Origin: Mesostigma viride
Lineage: Eukaryota > Streptophyta > Mesostigmatophyceae > Mesostigmatales > Mesostigmataceae
DNA: 60,000 bases
Assembly (NCBI GenBank): GCA_009746045.1
Contig: RPFO01000165.1
Coordinates: forward strand, 560,001-620,000
Direction: 5' to 3'
Part shown: positions 9,632 through 20,390 of the stretch, in pieces
Numbering within the stretch: the stretch's first letter is position 1
Layout: every line of letters begins with the position of its first letter
Program-made: the position numbers and the translations under genes
The notes under the pieces: generated by a model
What the model was told of the DNA's origin: nothing
Seen by the model: the letters and a program-made list of their open reading frames with translations, nothing else
Databases searched by the model: none

Positions 9632-10245
9632 AGTTGTATGAGAGTGAATGCCACGAATTCCGCCATGGTTCTTGCAGGAAGTTGCCTTTATTAATAACAA
9701 GGAACACAGACGTAAGTCACGTCACTTCCAAGACTGCACGCAGCACAGACGACAGGGTCGCAGTGCCAAGAGAACGTGCACGCAAGAACTAGCGTCCCGG
9801 TGCTACCAAGTCACACATATAGGTTGCTAGGGACGCGTCCAAGTATTCAGCTGCACTGTCACAGCTGAACTGTCAATCAATTGATTACACAGACTCTGGC
9901 ACGCCTTTGGCGCGCAGATCTATCAATTGTCCATACGGCTAGTCCTGTGGACCTATCCGTACACTAGTCAGCATCAATTGTCTCATAGGTCCTGGCGCGC
10001 TACAGCGCCTACCTATCAATTGACCATCAAGTCCTGTACAAGTCCTGTCAACGTCCTGCGGACTATCAAAGTGACACTTGTACATCCTGTGTCCGTACGC
10101 GCCCACAGTGGCGCGCCGGGTACTGTCGGCACAGCCTAGGAAACGTCATAACTTTTACGTTCCTTAACCAAATGAGGCGTTCAAGGTGCCGTTGGAAAGA
10201 GCGTAACAATCTCTATCCATCTAACGTAAATCCTTTACGTTAACT
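9632..10245 (-). repeat. copia 3' LTR
   Basis: 614 bp, matching 16837-17450. On the plus strand it runs AGTTGTATGAG...TTACGTTAACT, so the terminal inverted bases are AGTT/AACT, not the usual TG/CA. Confidence 0.95.
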
Positions 10246-10265
10246 CCAATCCCTTCTTTTCTTTA
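10246..10265 (-). other. polypurine tract of the copia element
   Basis: On the minus strand the sequence just before the 3' LTR is AAAGAAAAGAAGGGATTGG. This is the expected place and composition for plus-strand priming, and it fixes the element orientation. Confidence 0.75.
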
Positions 10266-11195
10266 GGGATCACATCCCCTGCCAGGGACCCTTGAAGTAG
10301 CTTGAAATGTCCTTCACTCCAGCTTGAAGCTTGAACAGATGTCTTTAATGGCCATTGCCATTCCCCCAGCCTTTTCTTTTAAGGAACTGGAAAAGAAACA
10401 GATCTGCCACAGGGAAAACCATTCCATGAGAAATGGATAAAAACCTATGGAAGTGGCATTACAGAGTACCACCAGATATTAGAAGCACACAAAATTAAAT
10501 ACATACAGGTTAATTCTATGAGGTCTTCTCCAGGAATTAATCCCATCACCTCGGTAGAGCCTCCAGTACAATGACCTTCTGGCGGTGAGTTACATTAATC
10601 CCAGATACTAATCCCATAAAACCCAGTACATATTCAATATAAGTACAATAAATCCATGACAATTAAAATACCACTTGACAAAGTAAGGCGTATTACAATA
10701 GTTTGCCTGTCATTCTCTCAACAGGGGTCTATTGGCGCCCGTCTTACGGCGCCCGTCTACTTGCCAGATGGTAAACTGCCACAGCAAACAAATGACAAAA
10801 TGAAACACATAGGCAACAATTAAATCCTGCCCTGGGGAACTAGGGAAGTCTGAACAGGCAAACACCTGAACAGGCCAGCTTGTAGAAACATAATACCAGG
10901 GAATCGAACCCCGCCCTATAAACCCCAGAATAAAGGTTCCCAGACCATTGTGAGAAGTATGTACAAATATACATTTCTTTTAAAATAGAATACATGGTCT
11001 GTAATGGACCTGTCAACCTTGTGTAGTCAACAGCATGAACCCCAGCCAAAACCTGGCTGTATCCTGATTAAAATCAGAGTGAGTGTACCATGGTCCATGA
11101 GCCTTAGTACAGACTAAAATACAGGTATTATGCCAGTCACAATGCTGACACTACCACACAATCTGCTCTCCAATGCCCTATAACCAGGCACCAGC
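10266..11195 (-). other. 3' untranslated region of the copia element
   Basis: About 930 bp of AT-rich sequence between the end of RNase H and the polypurine tract. No gene or known motif seen. Unusually long for a copia 3' region. Confidence 0.5.
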
Positions 11196-11939
11196 TTAGA
11201 CAGCTTGCTGAGATGGGTCCATCAGAGACTGAAGAACCTTGTATTGCACTGCTGCCTTCTGCACTAGCTTGGTCAAAGCATCAGCAGGATTGTCAACCCC
11301 AGGGATATGCTCAATATTGGCCAAGGAGGACAACTCCTTAAGAAGGAGATAATCCAAGTCCCTACTTCTGGCCATCTGCCTGTGCACAAACTGCACCATC
11401 CCCATGGAGTCTGTTTTTAGAAGAGTGGTAACCTGAAGTGGCCAAGGAGTGTTAGAAGTCATCTGATGAAGCAACTCCTTCAGATAAAGGCTTGTGTGAA
11501 TGCCTTCACAAATAGCCCTGCATTCTGCCACATCACTGCTGACAGCCACCCGTTTGTGCAGGCGACTAAACCAGCTCACCAAACTCCCCAGGCCTTCCTG
11601 TCTGAGCACAAAGAGCCCTGCAGCCCTGCCCCTGACCTTGGAGACCTGCCTGCTGTCCATTGAGCTATCCACATACAGCTCCATGCAAATGGGTTGTGAT
11701 AAATCCACTGCAGACAACAGAATGCCAGATGAAGCCCTGACCTGATCAGCCACCTTGGCAGACCCTAGCTCCACCAGCATGTCATCAGGCAACCTGGCTA
11801 TGACCATAAGGTCTGGCCTGGAAATGCCTGCCACCCAAGCAACCATGCCCCTCACCATGGGACACAGTGCCTGTGTGATGGTTGGAGGAAGCTTGCTAAT
11901 GAGGGTCTCTTGATAATCATTGCCCCCCACCAGCAGCAT
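11196..11939 (-). pseudogene. pol: copia pol, 3' piece: connection and RNase H
   Basis: Continues the RT after a frameshift at about 11900. It carries the connection segment (MVAWVAGISRPDLMVIARL) and then RNase H with all four acidic positions in recognisable blocks: ELYVDSSMD, SSDVAECRAICEG, LLKTDSMGMV and IPGVDNPADALTK. The last is a signature of Ty1/copia RNase H. It would degrade the RNA strand of the RNA/DNA hybrid. Only the frameshift separating it from RT marks it as damaged. Confidence 0.85.
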
Positions 11940-14680
11940 ACGCCACTCCCCCCCTTCTTCACCAGTGTGGCCTCCATGCCCACAAACAGCAGAGGCTCAT
12001 TCTCCACCTGCCATTGCTCCCTACCCAGAGGAAACTTGGACTTAATGATGGAGATCAGCTCCTTAAGCCACGACGTGGGAGCTATCAGATGTAGGTCATC
12101 CCCGTGCAGCGAAGCATACACTGGCAGGCCTTCCCATTGCCCCAGAAACAGACAGGGGTCTACAGGAGAGACCTTCAAGTTGCAATGCTCCTTCAGGAAA
12201 CGGTTGAGAGTCTCCCTCCAGATTATTGGACTTGACCTCAGGCCCTCCAGGCCCTTGAGGATTTTAAGGAACTCCGTGTGGATGTCCCTTTTCCATACAG
12301 CAGGCACCCTAACATAGAAAGGCGTCTTGCCCTCCCACTTTTCCTGTGCCACATCTGCATCCCCCTCCAGAAATGCCCTCTTGAAGTCTACCACCACTGA
12401 GCCATAGTCCAAGCCCTTGTTGAGAAGGCCTAGAAATACACACAGCAGCAGCCTCCAAGTATCATGCAGCATGCCAGGGGTATACAACTCCTCAGCAGTG
12501 CACTCACCAGTACCCTTGAACTCATTCAGCACTGGCCTGACATGTGGTACCTTGACCCCGTCCACCTCCTTCATCTTGATGACAAACTTGAGCTTGAGTA
12601 GACGTCGTGCAGGAGGCAGGTCATTGACAGGTTCCACGCATTTCTTGGAGATCCAGTCCTCCCCAGATTTAATCAGACCCAGTGTGACCTGGGGACACAT
12701 AATGGGAGAGGACATGAGCTTCACCAGGCCTTGGTAGTTGATAGGGCTGTGTCCAGCAAGTGAGTGAGGACCAATGCCCAAACTGCTTGGATGACTAGCA
12801 GCTGGCAATATGAGGTCATCAACCAAGGGCTCCTGCCCCTGGCACACTTGCACACGCTTAACCGACCTGGTTACTGCACGTGATAGGTGAGTGGTCCTGA
12901 AATTAATCAGTGGGACCTGACCAGCCCCTTCCTTAGTCAGGAGAGAGGACGTGATCACTACCCCATCCTGGCATAGGAAATTCTGCCCCAGAAGAGCAGG
13001 TCCTTGATAGCCCTCCAAGACACAAAAAGCAGTGTCCTGTCCAAGGATAGGAATGAATACCTCACCCAGTACCTTCACGTGTACCCCGCCACTGAAGTCA
13101 GACACAAACTGATAGCTGGGTTCAGTCATGCTGTACCCTGCTGCAGCCCTGGTCCCAATGATGGAAACCTGAGAATTAGTGTCTACCTCTAAGGCAGTGT
13201 CCAGCCCCAGATTGCCATGCCACCTGAGCTTGGCTACCTTGGGCTGCTTCTTGGCTCTTTGTAGAGCCCCAATCAATCCAGCCAAACTTGTCCCCCTGGG
13301 CTTGGTTAGTGCCTTGGGCTTGACAGTTGACTCCCCAGCTGTTGACCTTGCAGCCTGTTCAACAAGTACCTCTGCAACCTGGCCAGGGCTGACAGATTCC
13401 CCTGCAACAGATGTGGTCGTTGCGTCAGTGATGTCACTTGGGACCTGAAAATCCTGCAGATCCTGTGAGCCTTGTGCCTGACTGCCCTCATTCATCAGGT
13501 TAGGCTTGACATATGACCAACTCAGCCGGTGCACATGCTTTGGTTCGTCCTCCATGCTGACCAAGCATGCGTGGCTAGCTTCATCAACCTGGGTAACCAC
13601 CCCAGGACTCCAGCTACCACGTTTGCCATAAAGGCTAGGTTCCTTCCAAGCTAGGACCTTCTGACCCACTTGTGGCTCCAGCATCTTCCAACCCCGGTCC
13701 TTCTCCCTCAGCTTGGCAAAGGTGACATGTGCAGCATGTTTCCAGCCCTCCAGCACATGTGGTGGGCACAGGCCATGATATAGACCCATTGGGCTGACAG
13801 CAACTCCATCATAGTAGAAGTTAACCCTGCTGTTCAGCTGCTGCTCCACGTTCCTCAGCCATGCACTCCTGACAAGTGCAGGTGCAGACAAGGGTACCCA
13901 GTCTTCAGAGATGATCAATTTCTTGACCTCCTGGATTGCCCTCTCGATAGCACCCTGCTGCCCATGAGCCTCCCTAGGTGTAACCAGCAACTCAGGAAGG
14001 GTAGGATCACCCTTGAGATGCTGAAACTGCATGTCCACCTGGATCCTTGTGGTAGGAAACTTGGCTCTTACATTCTGCAGGGCAGCCAGCAAGTACCTGT
14101 TCTTCATAGAAGGTAAATGCTCCAGCACCTTGTATTTTGTGTACCTGTCCACGCACACCAACAGTTGCATGCCCCTGATGTGTTGGATATCACACTGCAG
14201 ATCACCAATGCTCTGAGGTAGAGCTTTGGCATGTGATTTCCTGGGCTTGTTGGAGGACAACTGGCACTTACACCGTGAGGCAGCTTGCTGACACGCCTTG
14301 AGAAGGGGTGCCCTGCCCATACGGAAGGCAAAGTTGTTTGACAGAGAAGTGGCATGCCCAAACATGTTGTGGATTCGGGCACCCAACTCCTGGTACACAG
14401 AGGAAGCAGTCCCTGGCACAGTCAGGACTGTGCTGTCAGGTTGTCCAGCATCACCATGCTGACTTCCATCCTGTTCTGACTCAGAGCCTGAGTCACCCTG
14501 CTCATGCCCAACACCTGGACCGCCAGCAGGGACCACATGCATACCACCAGAGGCCTTCACACCCCTCTGTGGTTGTACATTGGTTTCTCTCAAAATGAGA
14601 GGTCCACCCTCGTGCCCAGCACGAGGATGCATGGGGTCAGACATTCTTACAGCTGCACCAGCTGTCAAGGACGTCTTCAT
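11852..14680 (-). CDS. pol: copia pol: integrase, retropepsin-like segment, reverse transcriptase
   Basis: One open frame of 942 residues. A zinc-binding HHCC block (about 111-165: IHNMFGH, later ACQQAASRCKC) is followed by an integrase core with its three acidic positions in DLQCDIQHI, RIQVDMQF and GAIERAIQEV. A segment after that reads LEVDTNSQVSIIG and ALLGQNFL (about 507-600). This resembles a retropepsin (D-T/S-G plus I-L-G), with N in place of the usual G. RT follows (KLKFVIKMKEV, VVVDFKRAFLEGD, VYASLHGDDLHL); both catalytic aspartates of the YxDD box are kept although the first residue is H. The frame ends near 11852 in a shift; RNase H is in 11196-11939. If the protease call is right, the order INT-PR-RT differs from the standard copia PR-INT-RT. 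Confidence 0.8.
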   Translation of the reverse strand: MKTSLTAGAAVRMSDPMHPRAGHEGGPLILRETNVQPQRGVKASGGMHVVPAGGPGVGHEQGDSGSESEQDGSQHGDAGQPDSTVLTVPGTASSVYQELGARIHNMFGHATSLSNNFAFRMGRAPLLKACQQAASRCKCQLSSNKPRKSHAKALPQSIGDLQCDIQHIRGMQLLVCVDRYTKYKVLEHLPSMKNRYLLAALQNVRAKFPTTRIQVDMQFQHLKGDPTLPELLVTPREAHGQQGAIERAIQEVKKLIISEDWVPLSAPALVRSAWLRNVEQQLNSRVNFYYDGVAVSPMGLYHGLCPPHVLEGWKHAAHVTFAKLREKDRGWKMLEPQVGQKVLAWKEPSLYGKRGSWSPGVVTQVDEASHACLVSMEDEPKHVHRLSWSYVKPNLMNEGSQAQGSQDLQDFQVPSDITDATTTSVAGESVSPGQVAEVLVEQAARSTAGESTVKPKALTKPRGTSLAGLIGALQRAKKQPKVAKLRWHGNLGLDTALEVDTNSQVSIIGTRAAAGYSMTEPSYQFVSDFSGGVHVKVLGEVFIPILGQDTAFCVLEGYQGPALLGQNFLCQDGVVITSSLLTKEGAGQVPLINFRTTHLSRAVTRSVKRVQVCQGQEPLVDDLILPAASHPSSLGIGPHSLAGHSPINYQGLVKLMSSPIMCPQVTLGLIKSGEDWISKKCVEPVNDLPPARRLLKLKFVIKMKEVDGVKVPHVRPVLNEFKGTGECTAEELYTPGMLHDTWRLLLCVFLGLLNKGLDYGSVVVDFKRAFLEGDADVAQEKWEGKTPFYVRVPAVWKRDIHTEFLKILKGLEGLRSSPIIWRETLNRFLKEHCNLKVSPVDPCLFLGQWEGLPVYASLHGDDLHLIAPTSWLKELISIIKSKFPLGREQWQVENEPLLFVGMEATLVKKGGSGVCCWWGAMIIKRPSLASFLQPSHRHCVPW

Positions 14681-14729
14681 AGGAACCTGTACCTCTCCAG
14701 GTGACCTGGGGCCACCCTGAACCTGGAGA

Positions 14730-15935
14730 TCACCCTCTTGTTGCCCAGATATAAAATCTGCATTGGAGCACCTGGCCTCCCCCTGGGTGAATTAAGGTGT
14801 GTAGGGGTTGCCTCAGACAGTCACTGCTCCTTGTTGTCTTCTTGCTGACTGCCCTTTGAAGGCTGGCCTGCCTGGGACTTGTTGTTGTTCTTCTTTTGTT
14901 GTTGTTGTTATTCTTGTTGCTGCCCTGGCCCTGGGACTTCTTGAAGCTGGGACACTCCTTCTTGATGTGCCCCCACCCCTTGCACAGGTAGCATTGTATC
15001 TTTGACTTGCCCTGGCCACTGCCCCCGTTGTCAGACGCGTTGCCCTGCTTGGGCTGACCACCCACCCGCCTGAACACCGACTTGGAGTGTGACCTCCCGT
15101 CAGGGTCGGGTGAATGATTGGCCTTGCGCTTGTTGTGGTTGCCCCTACGCCCTCCTTGGCTTCTGTCAGCCTCAGACGTTTGGAGCCACCCTGGGTACGC
15201 CCACCTGCCTGGGTAGCCTTCACTGCTGGCACTCCACCCTCAAACAGCTCCTCTGCCTCGAGTGCTTGTTTGATTATGACCTTGTAGGCCTTGAGGGTTG
15301 AGTGTGGGGCACACATGACCTTTAAGAGCCACGTGTAGCCTTGTCCAGCCCAGAAACCTTGAGCCAGTTGGTCAGGGCTATGTTATCAGCAACATTAAAG
15401 CCGTGAGCCCTGCCCTCCTCAACCATTTTACAATAGTTAAGGAAGTTCTGGATCAGGTCCCCTTGACCTCCCACCCCTGGTATTTATCCTGCCAATGGAT
15501 CCCCACTTTCTTCCTCTGATCCTCTAGCAGCTCCTTTAACTCTGCCACGTAGCTGGACCAGGCCTTGTTGGCCTTCTTACACTCTCTAGTGAGGTCCTTT
15601 ATCTGATCTGTACACTTGCCAAAAGTCTGGCTACCTATCCAGATCTGGTAATAGTTTGTACCACCGTACAAACTTGGAAACCCCTCTAGTCCCTCCACAA
15701 ACTCCTCAGCCTGCTTGGGCTTTGTGTCTGACGTGACAGGTTGCAGTTGATTCACAATAAGCAAACCCTGGGTAGTGAGATCATAACCAAGAACAGCTTG
15801 TGCATTATTATTATTCAAAGGGAGATTGGTGATCTCTCCGGTGACCCCCACGTCATCTACGTGAGCGGTCCCACTACCAGCACCACCATTATTCCCACTG
15901 GCTGGGGCACCTTTGCTACGGCGCCCGTCTGCCAT
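14730..15935 (-). pseudogene. gag: copia gag with CCHC zinc knuckle, frameshifted
   Basis: Starts at 15935 (MADGRRSKGAPASGNNGG). The first frame ends at 15453. The sequence then reads on in other frames (GDLIQNFLNYCKMVEEGRA at about 15465-15405, then STLKAYKVIIKQALEAEELF at about 15300). The last frame (15077-14730) holds CYLCKGWGHIKKEC, a C-x2-C-x4-H-x4-C knuckle that would bind element RNA. At least three frameshifts are needed to join the parts. A poly-Asn/Lys stretch follows the knuckle. Pol starts about 50 bases downstream in yet another frame. Confidence 0.75.
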
Positions 15936-16101
15936 TCTGCACTACAAGCTATTCAAAAACACCTCAGCAAAGCAGCAGAATAAAGTATGTACAAAAATTG
16001 TCGCAACTGCCGCCTGCGCCGGTGTCGCCGCCGCCCCCGCGAATCGCCGTTGAAAAATCGACAAAATGTCGACGAGCACTGGAAAAAAAAAATTGGCCGA
16101 C
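15936..16101 (-). other. spacer between ORF0 and gag in the copia element
   Basis: About 165 bp, with no coding signal that I can support. Purine/pyrimidine-skewed stretch near 16080. Confidence 0.4.
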
Positions 16102-16812
16102 TCAGTAGTCGAGGCCCCGGAAATCGCAGTACTCATAGGTAAACTCACGATCCTCCATATCCGGCGTGTGTGCCGGACCTGCACCGGTATGTATCAAAAC
16201 CGGTGTGCTCCCCGTCGAAAGTTGCGATGCGCCGACGCGCGACGAGGCGCAGAGGATGAGTAAAAATGACAACAATTCCCAACCTGCGGGAATCCACTCT
16301 CGCAAAGCTGCGAGAAAAGCCACCAGGTTAATGAGAACCTGGCGTTCGCGACTGCGTACGCCGCGTGTGAGCAGCGACAGCAACGCGAGGTCTTGAAATA
16401 AGTTTGTCGACACCACCGGCGCGCCCCCCGTGCGTAGCGATGCCCAGTTTTGTAGTTTCTCTGGTAGCCGGTGAGCGAAGAGATGGCGTTGTCCAGCTCC
16501 TCGATGGCAGTGGTGACTTCGGTCACCGACCGCAAACCCCACGCACCTGGACCGTAAATTGCGACAAAATGTTGCGAATCTGGTCCAACGGCGTGCGTAT
16601 AGCCGGCACCAGCTGCGGCAAACGGGGTCCTCGGGGAAATCCCCGAGCAATGGAAGAGCTGCGCGCTGCCGACGATGAAGTTCGTCCAGCGATATCGTGA
16701 CCTCGTCAAGCAATTGCTGCCACGACGGCGCAGCCGGTCTTGGTAAAGGATCAGCCGGCGGAGCGGCTATCTCCTCATCGCCGGGAATTCGGAATTCTTC
16801 AGAATTTGGCAT
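16102..16812 (-). pseudogene. ORF0, unknown protein upstream of copia gag
   Basis: An open frame begins just inside the 5' LTR (MPNSEEFRIPGDEEIAAPP) and reaches 16102. Its start (LLDEVTISLDELHRRQRA) and end (LFQDLALLSLLTR, LINLVAFLAALREW) look protein-like. The middle looks better in a neighbouring frame (SVTEVTTAIEELDNAISSL, about 16535-16480). Two compensating shifts would give one helical protein of roughly 235 residues. I recognise no domain. Copia elements normally start with gag, so this is an extra ORF. It may be a divergent gag N-terminus or a captured gene. Confidence 0.4.
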
Positions 16813-16836
16813 ATTTGGAACGAGGCGTGTAATACG

Positions 16837-17450
16837 AGTTGTATGAGAGTGAATGCCACGAATTCCGCCATGGTTCTTGCAGGAAGTTGCCTTTATTAAT
16901 AACAAGGAACACAGACGTAAGTCACGTCACTTCCAAGACTGCACGCAGCACAGACGACAGGGTCGCAGTGCCAAGAGAACGTGCACGCAAGAACTAGCGT
17001 CCCGGAGCTACCAAGTCACACATATAGGTTGCTAGGGACGCGTCCAAGTATTCAGCTGCACTGTCACAGCTGAACTGTCAATCAATTGATTACACAGACT
17101 CTGGCACGCCTTTGGCGCGCAGATCTATCAATTGTCCATACGGCTAGTCCTGTGGACCTATCCGTACACTGCTCAGCATCAATTGTCTCATAGGTCCTGG
17201 CGCGCTACAGCGCCTACCTATCAATTGACCATCAAGTCCTGTACAAGTCCTGTCAACGTCCTGCGGACTATCAAAGTGACACTTGTACATCCTGTGTCCG
17301 TACGCGCCCACAGTGGCGCGCCGGGTACTGTCGGCACAGCCTAGGAAACGTCATAACTTTTACGTTCCTTAACCAAATGAGGCGTTCAAGGTGCCGTTGG
17401 AAAGAGCGTAACAATCTCTATCCATCTAACGTAAATCCTTTACGTTAACT
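16837..17450 (-). repeat. copia 5' LTR
   Basis: 614 bp, same as 9632-10245 except for about three substitutions (seen near 17012 and 17167). No obvious tRNA primer-binding site follows it on the minus strand (CGTATTACACGCC). Confidence 0.93.
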
Positions 17451-17455
17451 GGCAC
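17451..17455 (+). other. target site duplication GGCAC, right copy
   Basis: Matches 9627-9631 on the other side of the copia element. Confidence 0.9.
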
Positions 17456-19680
17456 GGCTGCTCGACCTGTTGGCTATGCGGCCGAGCTGGCGGGAGATAT
17501 ATGCCAGCGAAGAGAACTGCATCAAGCCAGCGGTCGTGGCGAGCGCAAAGTATTGGAATGTGCCCAAGCCCAGCCGGGGATGCTCCATGGATGAATGGGG
17601 GAAGCTCATGAGCCGGGCAGCGGGCGTGGGCATGGTGGCGTTCCGGGAGAGGCGGCCCAAGTGGGTGGATGGCTGCTTTGGAGTGGCCAAGGGGGTGGGT
17701 GAGCTTCGGTTCATCGTCAACAGGAAGCTGGGCAACCTGCTGTGGGTGGACCCCCCCAAGATCCTGCTACCCCACCTGGGCATCCTCGTGGAGGTCTACA
17801 TCAAGGGCTGGTGCTACTGCGCCAAGAGCGACCTCGTGTCATACTACTATTCCATCGAGGTGCCCGAGTGGTGGTGGGACTACCAAGGGCTTCCTAGTGT
17901 GTGGTCGACTAGCGTAGGTCTGGCAGGGCCCAGACGGAAGGTGTGGCCCGTGCTCAAGGTGCTGGCCATGGGACATTCCCATGCGGTGGCGCTGGGGGAG
18001 GCCATCCATGAGATGGTGCTCTACATGACCGGTGCCCTGGATCCGAGGCGCCAGGTCAACTACCTCGCAAGCGCAGGTGAGCTCACCTTGGTGCGCGACG
18101 AGTGTGGTCAGCCGCTGCGCTTGGCCATCGAGTACAAGGAGGAGCGCGCCGGGGAGCTTCAGATTGACCTGGAAACCCCCCCTGCCCCCGTGCTGTCCAT
18201 CACCATCGATAACTTGGTGGCCAGCAACGGGCGGACCTGCGAGGCGGTGAACCAGCTCATCACGCGCGCTATTGAGGAAGGCTACCTTCCTAGCAACCTT
18301 GTGCCATCTAATGAGAAGACTAAGATGGCCAGCATGGAAGGGGACGAGCTAGAAGCCTTAGGGGTGGTGCACCGACGGAACGGCGTGCTGGAACCAACGG
18401 TCAAGCAGCTCAACCTTGTGATCGCCCACACGCAGGCTATACTCACTCGTGGCCGAGCTACGGCCGAGGGGCTGGCTGCCATCTTGGGGCGGTGGTTGTG
18501 GCTGCAGATGTTAAGCCGCAGCTGCTTGTCCATCTGGCAGCAATGTTTCAAATTCATCAGCCTGCAAGGGTGGGGGCAGCGATCCTGGGTGCTGTGGGCC
18601 GGGGTGCGGGAGGAGTTAGAGTGTGCCCTGGCCTTGGCTCCCATGCTAAGGGTTGACCGAAGCGCACCTTTGGCCCGTGAGGTGGTTGCATCTGACGCGT
18701 CCACCTACGGGCAAGGTGTCGTGTACGCAACCATGGAGCCGGGCGATGTGACGGAGCTGGCGAGGGCACGAGAGGTGCGGGGGTACCCGACTTTGCTCAT
18801 ACCAAGTGAGGTGGCCTACGCTGGCCCTAGGCCACTGAGCGCGAGGGCGCAACAAGCAATCACTAGCCAGCAATGGCGGGTTGGGGTCCGGAGTCGTTGG
18901 CGGGATCCGGGGATGCACATCAACGAGAAGGAGGTGCGGGCTGCAGTGAAGGGCGTGGAGAGGAGTGCGCGCAGCTTGGCAAACCGAGGCAAGCGGGTGG
19001 TGAGGTTGGTGGACTCCACCGCGGCGTTGGGCTGCTTGGCTAAGGGGCGGTCCTCATCCCACAAGCTCAACAAGCACTGCCGCCGCTTGTGCGCGCTGAC
19101 CCTCGCCACTGGGAGTCGTTCCCAGTGGGTGTGGACGCCGAGTGCACTTCAACCAGCCGATGGCGTTTCTCGCGGCCAATCCATGGCGACTTTCTTGGCA
19201 GGCTGGGTGCGCGACCTGACCGCGGAAGGCATCCATCCTAACCCGGGGCCCCCTGCACCTGTTAGCTACCTTCCATTGCTAGAGGGGAAAGTAAAGCCGG
19301 CTACTTTGCTGGCCTACCGTCGTGGTCTTGATTCCCTCTTGACTTGGTGGGAGGCTGGTGGGCGGGCGGACGGGTCATCGTCACGTGCTGACACCCTTGA
19401 GGAGACATTTTGTGCGTATGTCGCCTGGGCTCATTTTCGGGGGTACAGCCGCCAAGTGTGTGTCAATGCCTTGATGGGGTTGCAACTTTATTATCCCGGT
19501 ATGGTGAAGCGGTGGGACTTGGCCCCTGGCGTCCTCGCTGGGTGGAAAACACTTGTGCCCCCCCGTGCCCCTCCTCCCATTCCATGGGAGGCGGCGTTTG
19601 CACTTGCCAGCACGATGGTCATGCAAGGTGAGCGCCTTGCGGGCCTGCTGGTTGTCATCGTGTTCCGCCATTACCTGTGA
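17451..19680 (+). pseudogene. pol: pol of element A: reverse transcriptase, RNase H, 2A-like motif, start of recombinase
   Basis: Continues the frame broken at 9631 (RLLDLLAMRPSWREIYA). RT fingers and palm follow: RPKWVDGCFGVAKGVGELR, KSDLVSYYYSIEVPEWWWD, then TIDNLVASN at 18205-18231. Element B reads TIDDLVVSN and element E TIDDLHF at that place, so the second catalytic aspartate is changed to asparagine (AAC, 18211-18213). RNase H has its acidic residues in VVASDAST, HINEKEVRAA, RLVDSTAAL and QPADGVSRG. EGIHPNPGP, a 2A-like motif, lies at 19225-19251. The recombinase N-terminal domain then starts (LLEGKVKPATLLAYRRGLDS). A TGA at 19678-19680 ends the frame at the catalytic arginine of the recombinase. 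Makes element cDNA in DIRS elements, but this copy cannot. Confidence 0.88.
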
Positions 19681-20181
19681 ATCTCGGAGGCGCTGAACCT
19701 CCGTGTTGGCCATGTGCGCCTCCAGCCTGACGTTCGGCTTGGGCCGGCTCAACGGGGCGCCCTACTGCTGAGGTCTACCAAGACCTCTAAGGGCAAGACT
19801 CAGTCAGTGGTGGTAGAAGATGTGATGTCTGAAACCATCCTCCGTCACTGCATCGCGGGTAAGCACGCTTGGGAGGCCGTGTTCCCTTTCACCTACCCGC
19901 AATTCCGGCGCATTTGGCAGGCTGCGAGTCAGGCCTTGGGGGTCGCCCAGATTTTCACCATTCACGGGCTGCGGCATGGAGGTGCCACTCACGATTTCCT
20001 CGCGGGTCGCAGCATGGGGGACATCCAGGGCCGGGGGCGCTGGCTTAGCAGCTCCACGGTTGCCCATTATGTGGGCCTGCACCGCAGTTTGGAGGTGGAG
20101 CTGCCTGAGGTTATTCTTCGGGCCATGGCCGCCTGCCCCCCTCGGGCCTGGCGGGCTATTTTGCAATTGCCCTCCACCTAG
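19681..20181 (+). pseudogene. tyrosine recombinase catalytic part of element A, after a premature stop
   Basis: Same frame as the preceding ORF, starting ISEALNLRVGHVRLQPD. Compared with element B (YLRVSEALNL), the TGA sits exactly on the arginine of box I, so one C-to-T change both stops translation and removes a catalytic residue. The rest keeps box II (TIHGLRHGGATHDFL, H-x-x-R) and HYVGLHRS with the nucleophilic tyrosine. The enzyme would integrate the circular DNA copy by strand exchange, which is why DIRS elements make no target duplication. Ends at LQLPST. Confidence 0.9.
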
Positions 20182-20253
20182 TTTGGTTATTCATTTCTAT
20201 GTCATTATGCTAGGTTCTTTGCCCCTGGCATGGATCGCCAGGGAGGGATATAA

Positions 20254-20390
20254 GGGTAAGGCTAGCCTTTGCCAAGCAATAAGTGTTCCCATGAGCATCG
20301 GCGGCCGGGATGTGGCCTGCCTTTTGTATGTGCTCCACTCATTGTTTTAATAAAGAGTCTGGTTACCCTGGAGTTCCACGGTTAATAGAA
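20254..20390 (+). repeat. B1 repeat of element A
   Basis: 137 bp, repeated at 20848-20984. Contains TTGTTTTAATAAAGAGTCTG, the A version of a block conserved near the end of B, F and H; AATAAA may double as a poly(A) signal. Joined to A2 as TTAATAGAA|TCGTGG. Confidence 0.92.

Larger units (their letters stand above)
9632..17450 (-). mobile_element. complete Ty1/copia retrotransposon inside element A
   Basis: Two 614-bp LTRs, GGCAC duplications on both sides, a purine-rich tract before the 3' LTR, gag with CCHC knuckle, integrase, RT and RNase H, all on the minus strand. The RNase H ends with ADALTK, typical of copia. LTRs differ at only about three positions, so the insertion is recent. Gag and pol contain frameshifts, so it is not autonomous as sequenced. 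Confidence 0.93.
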
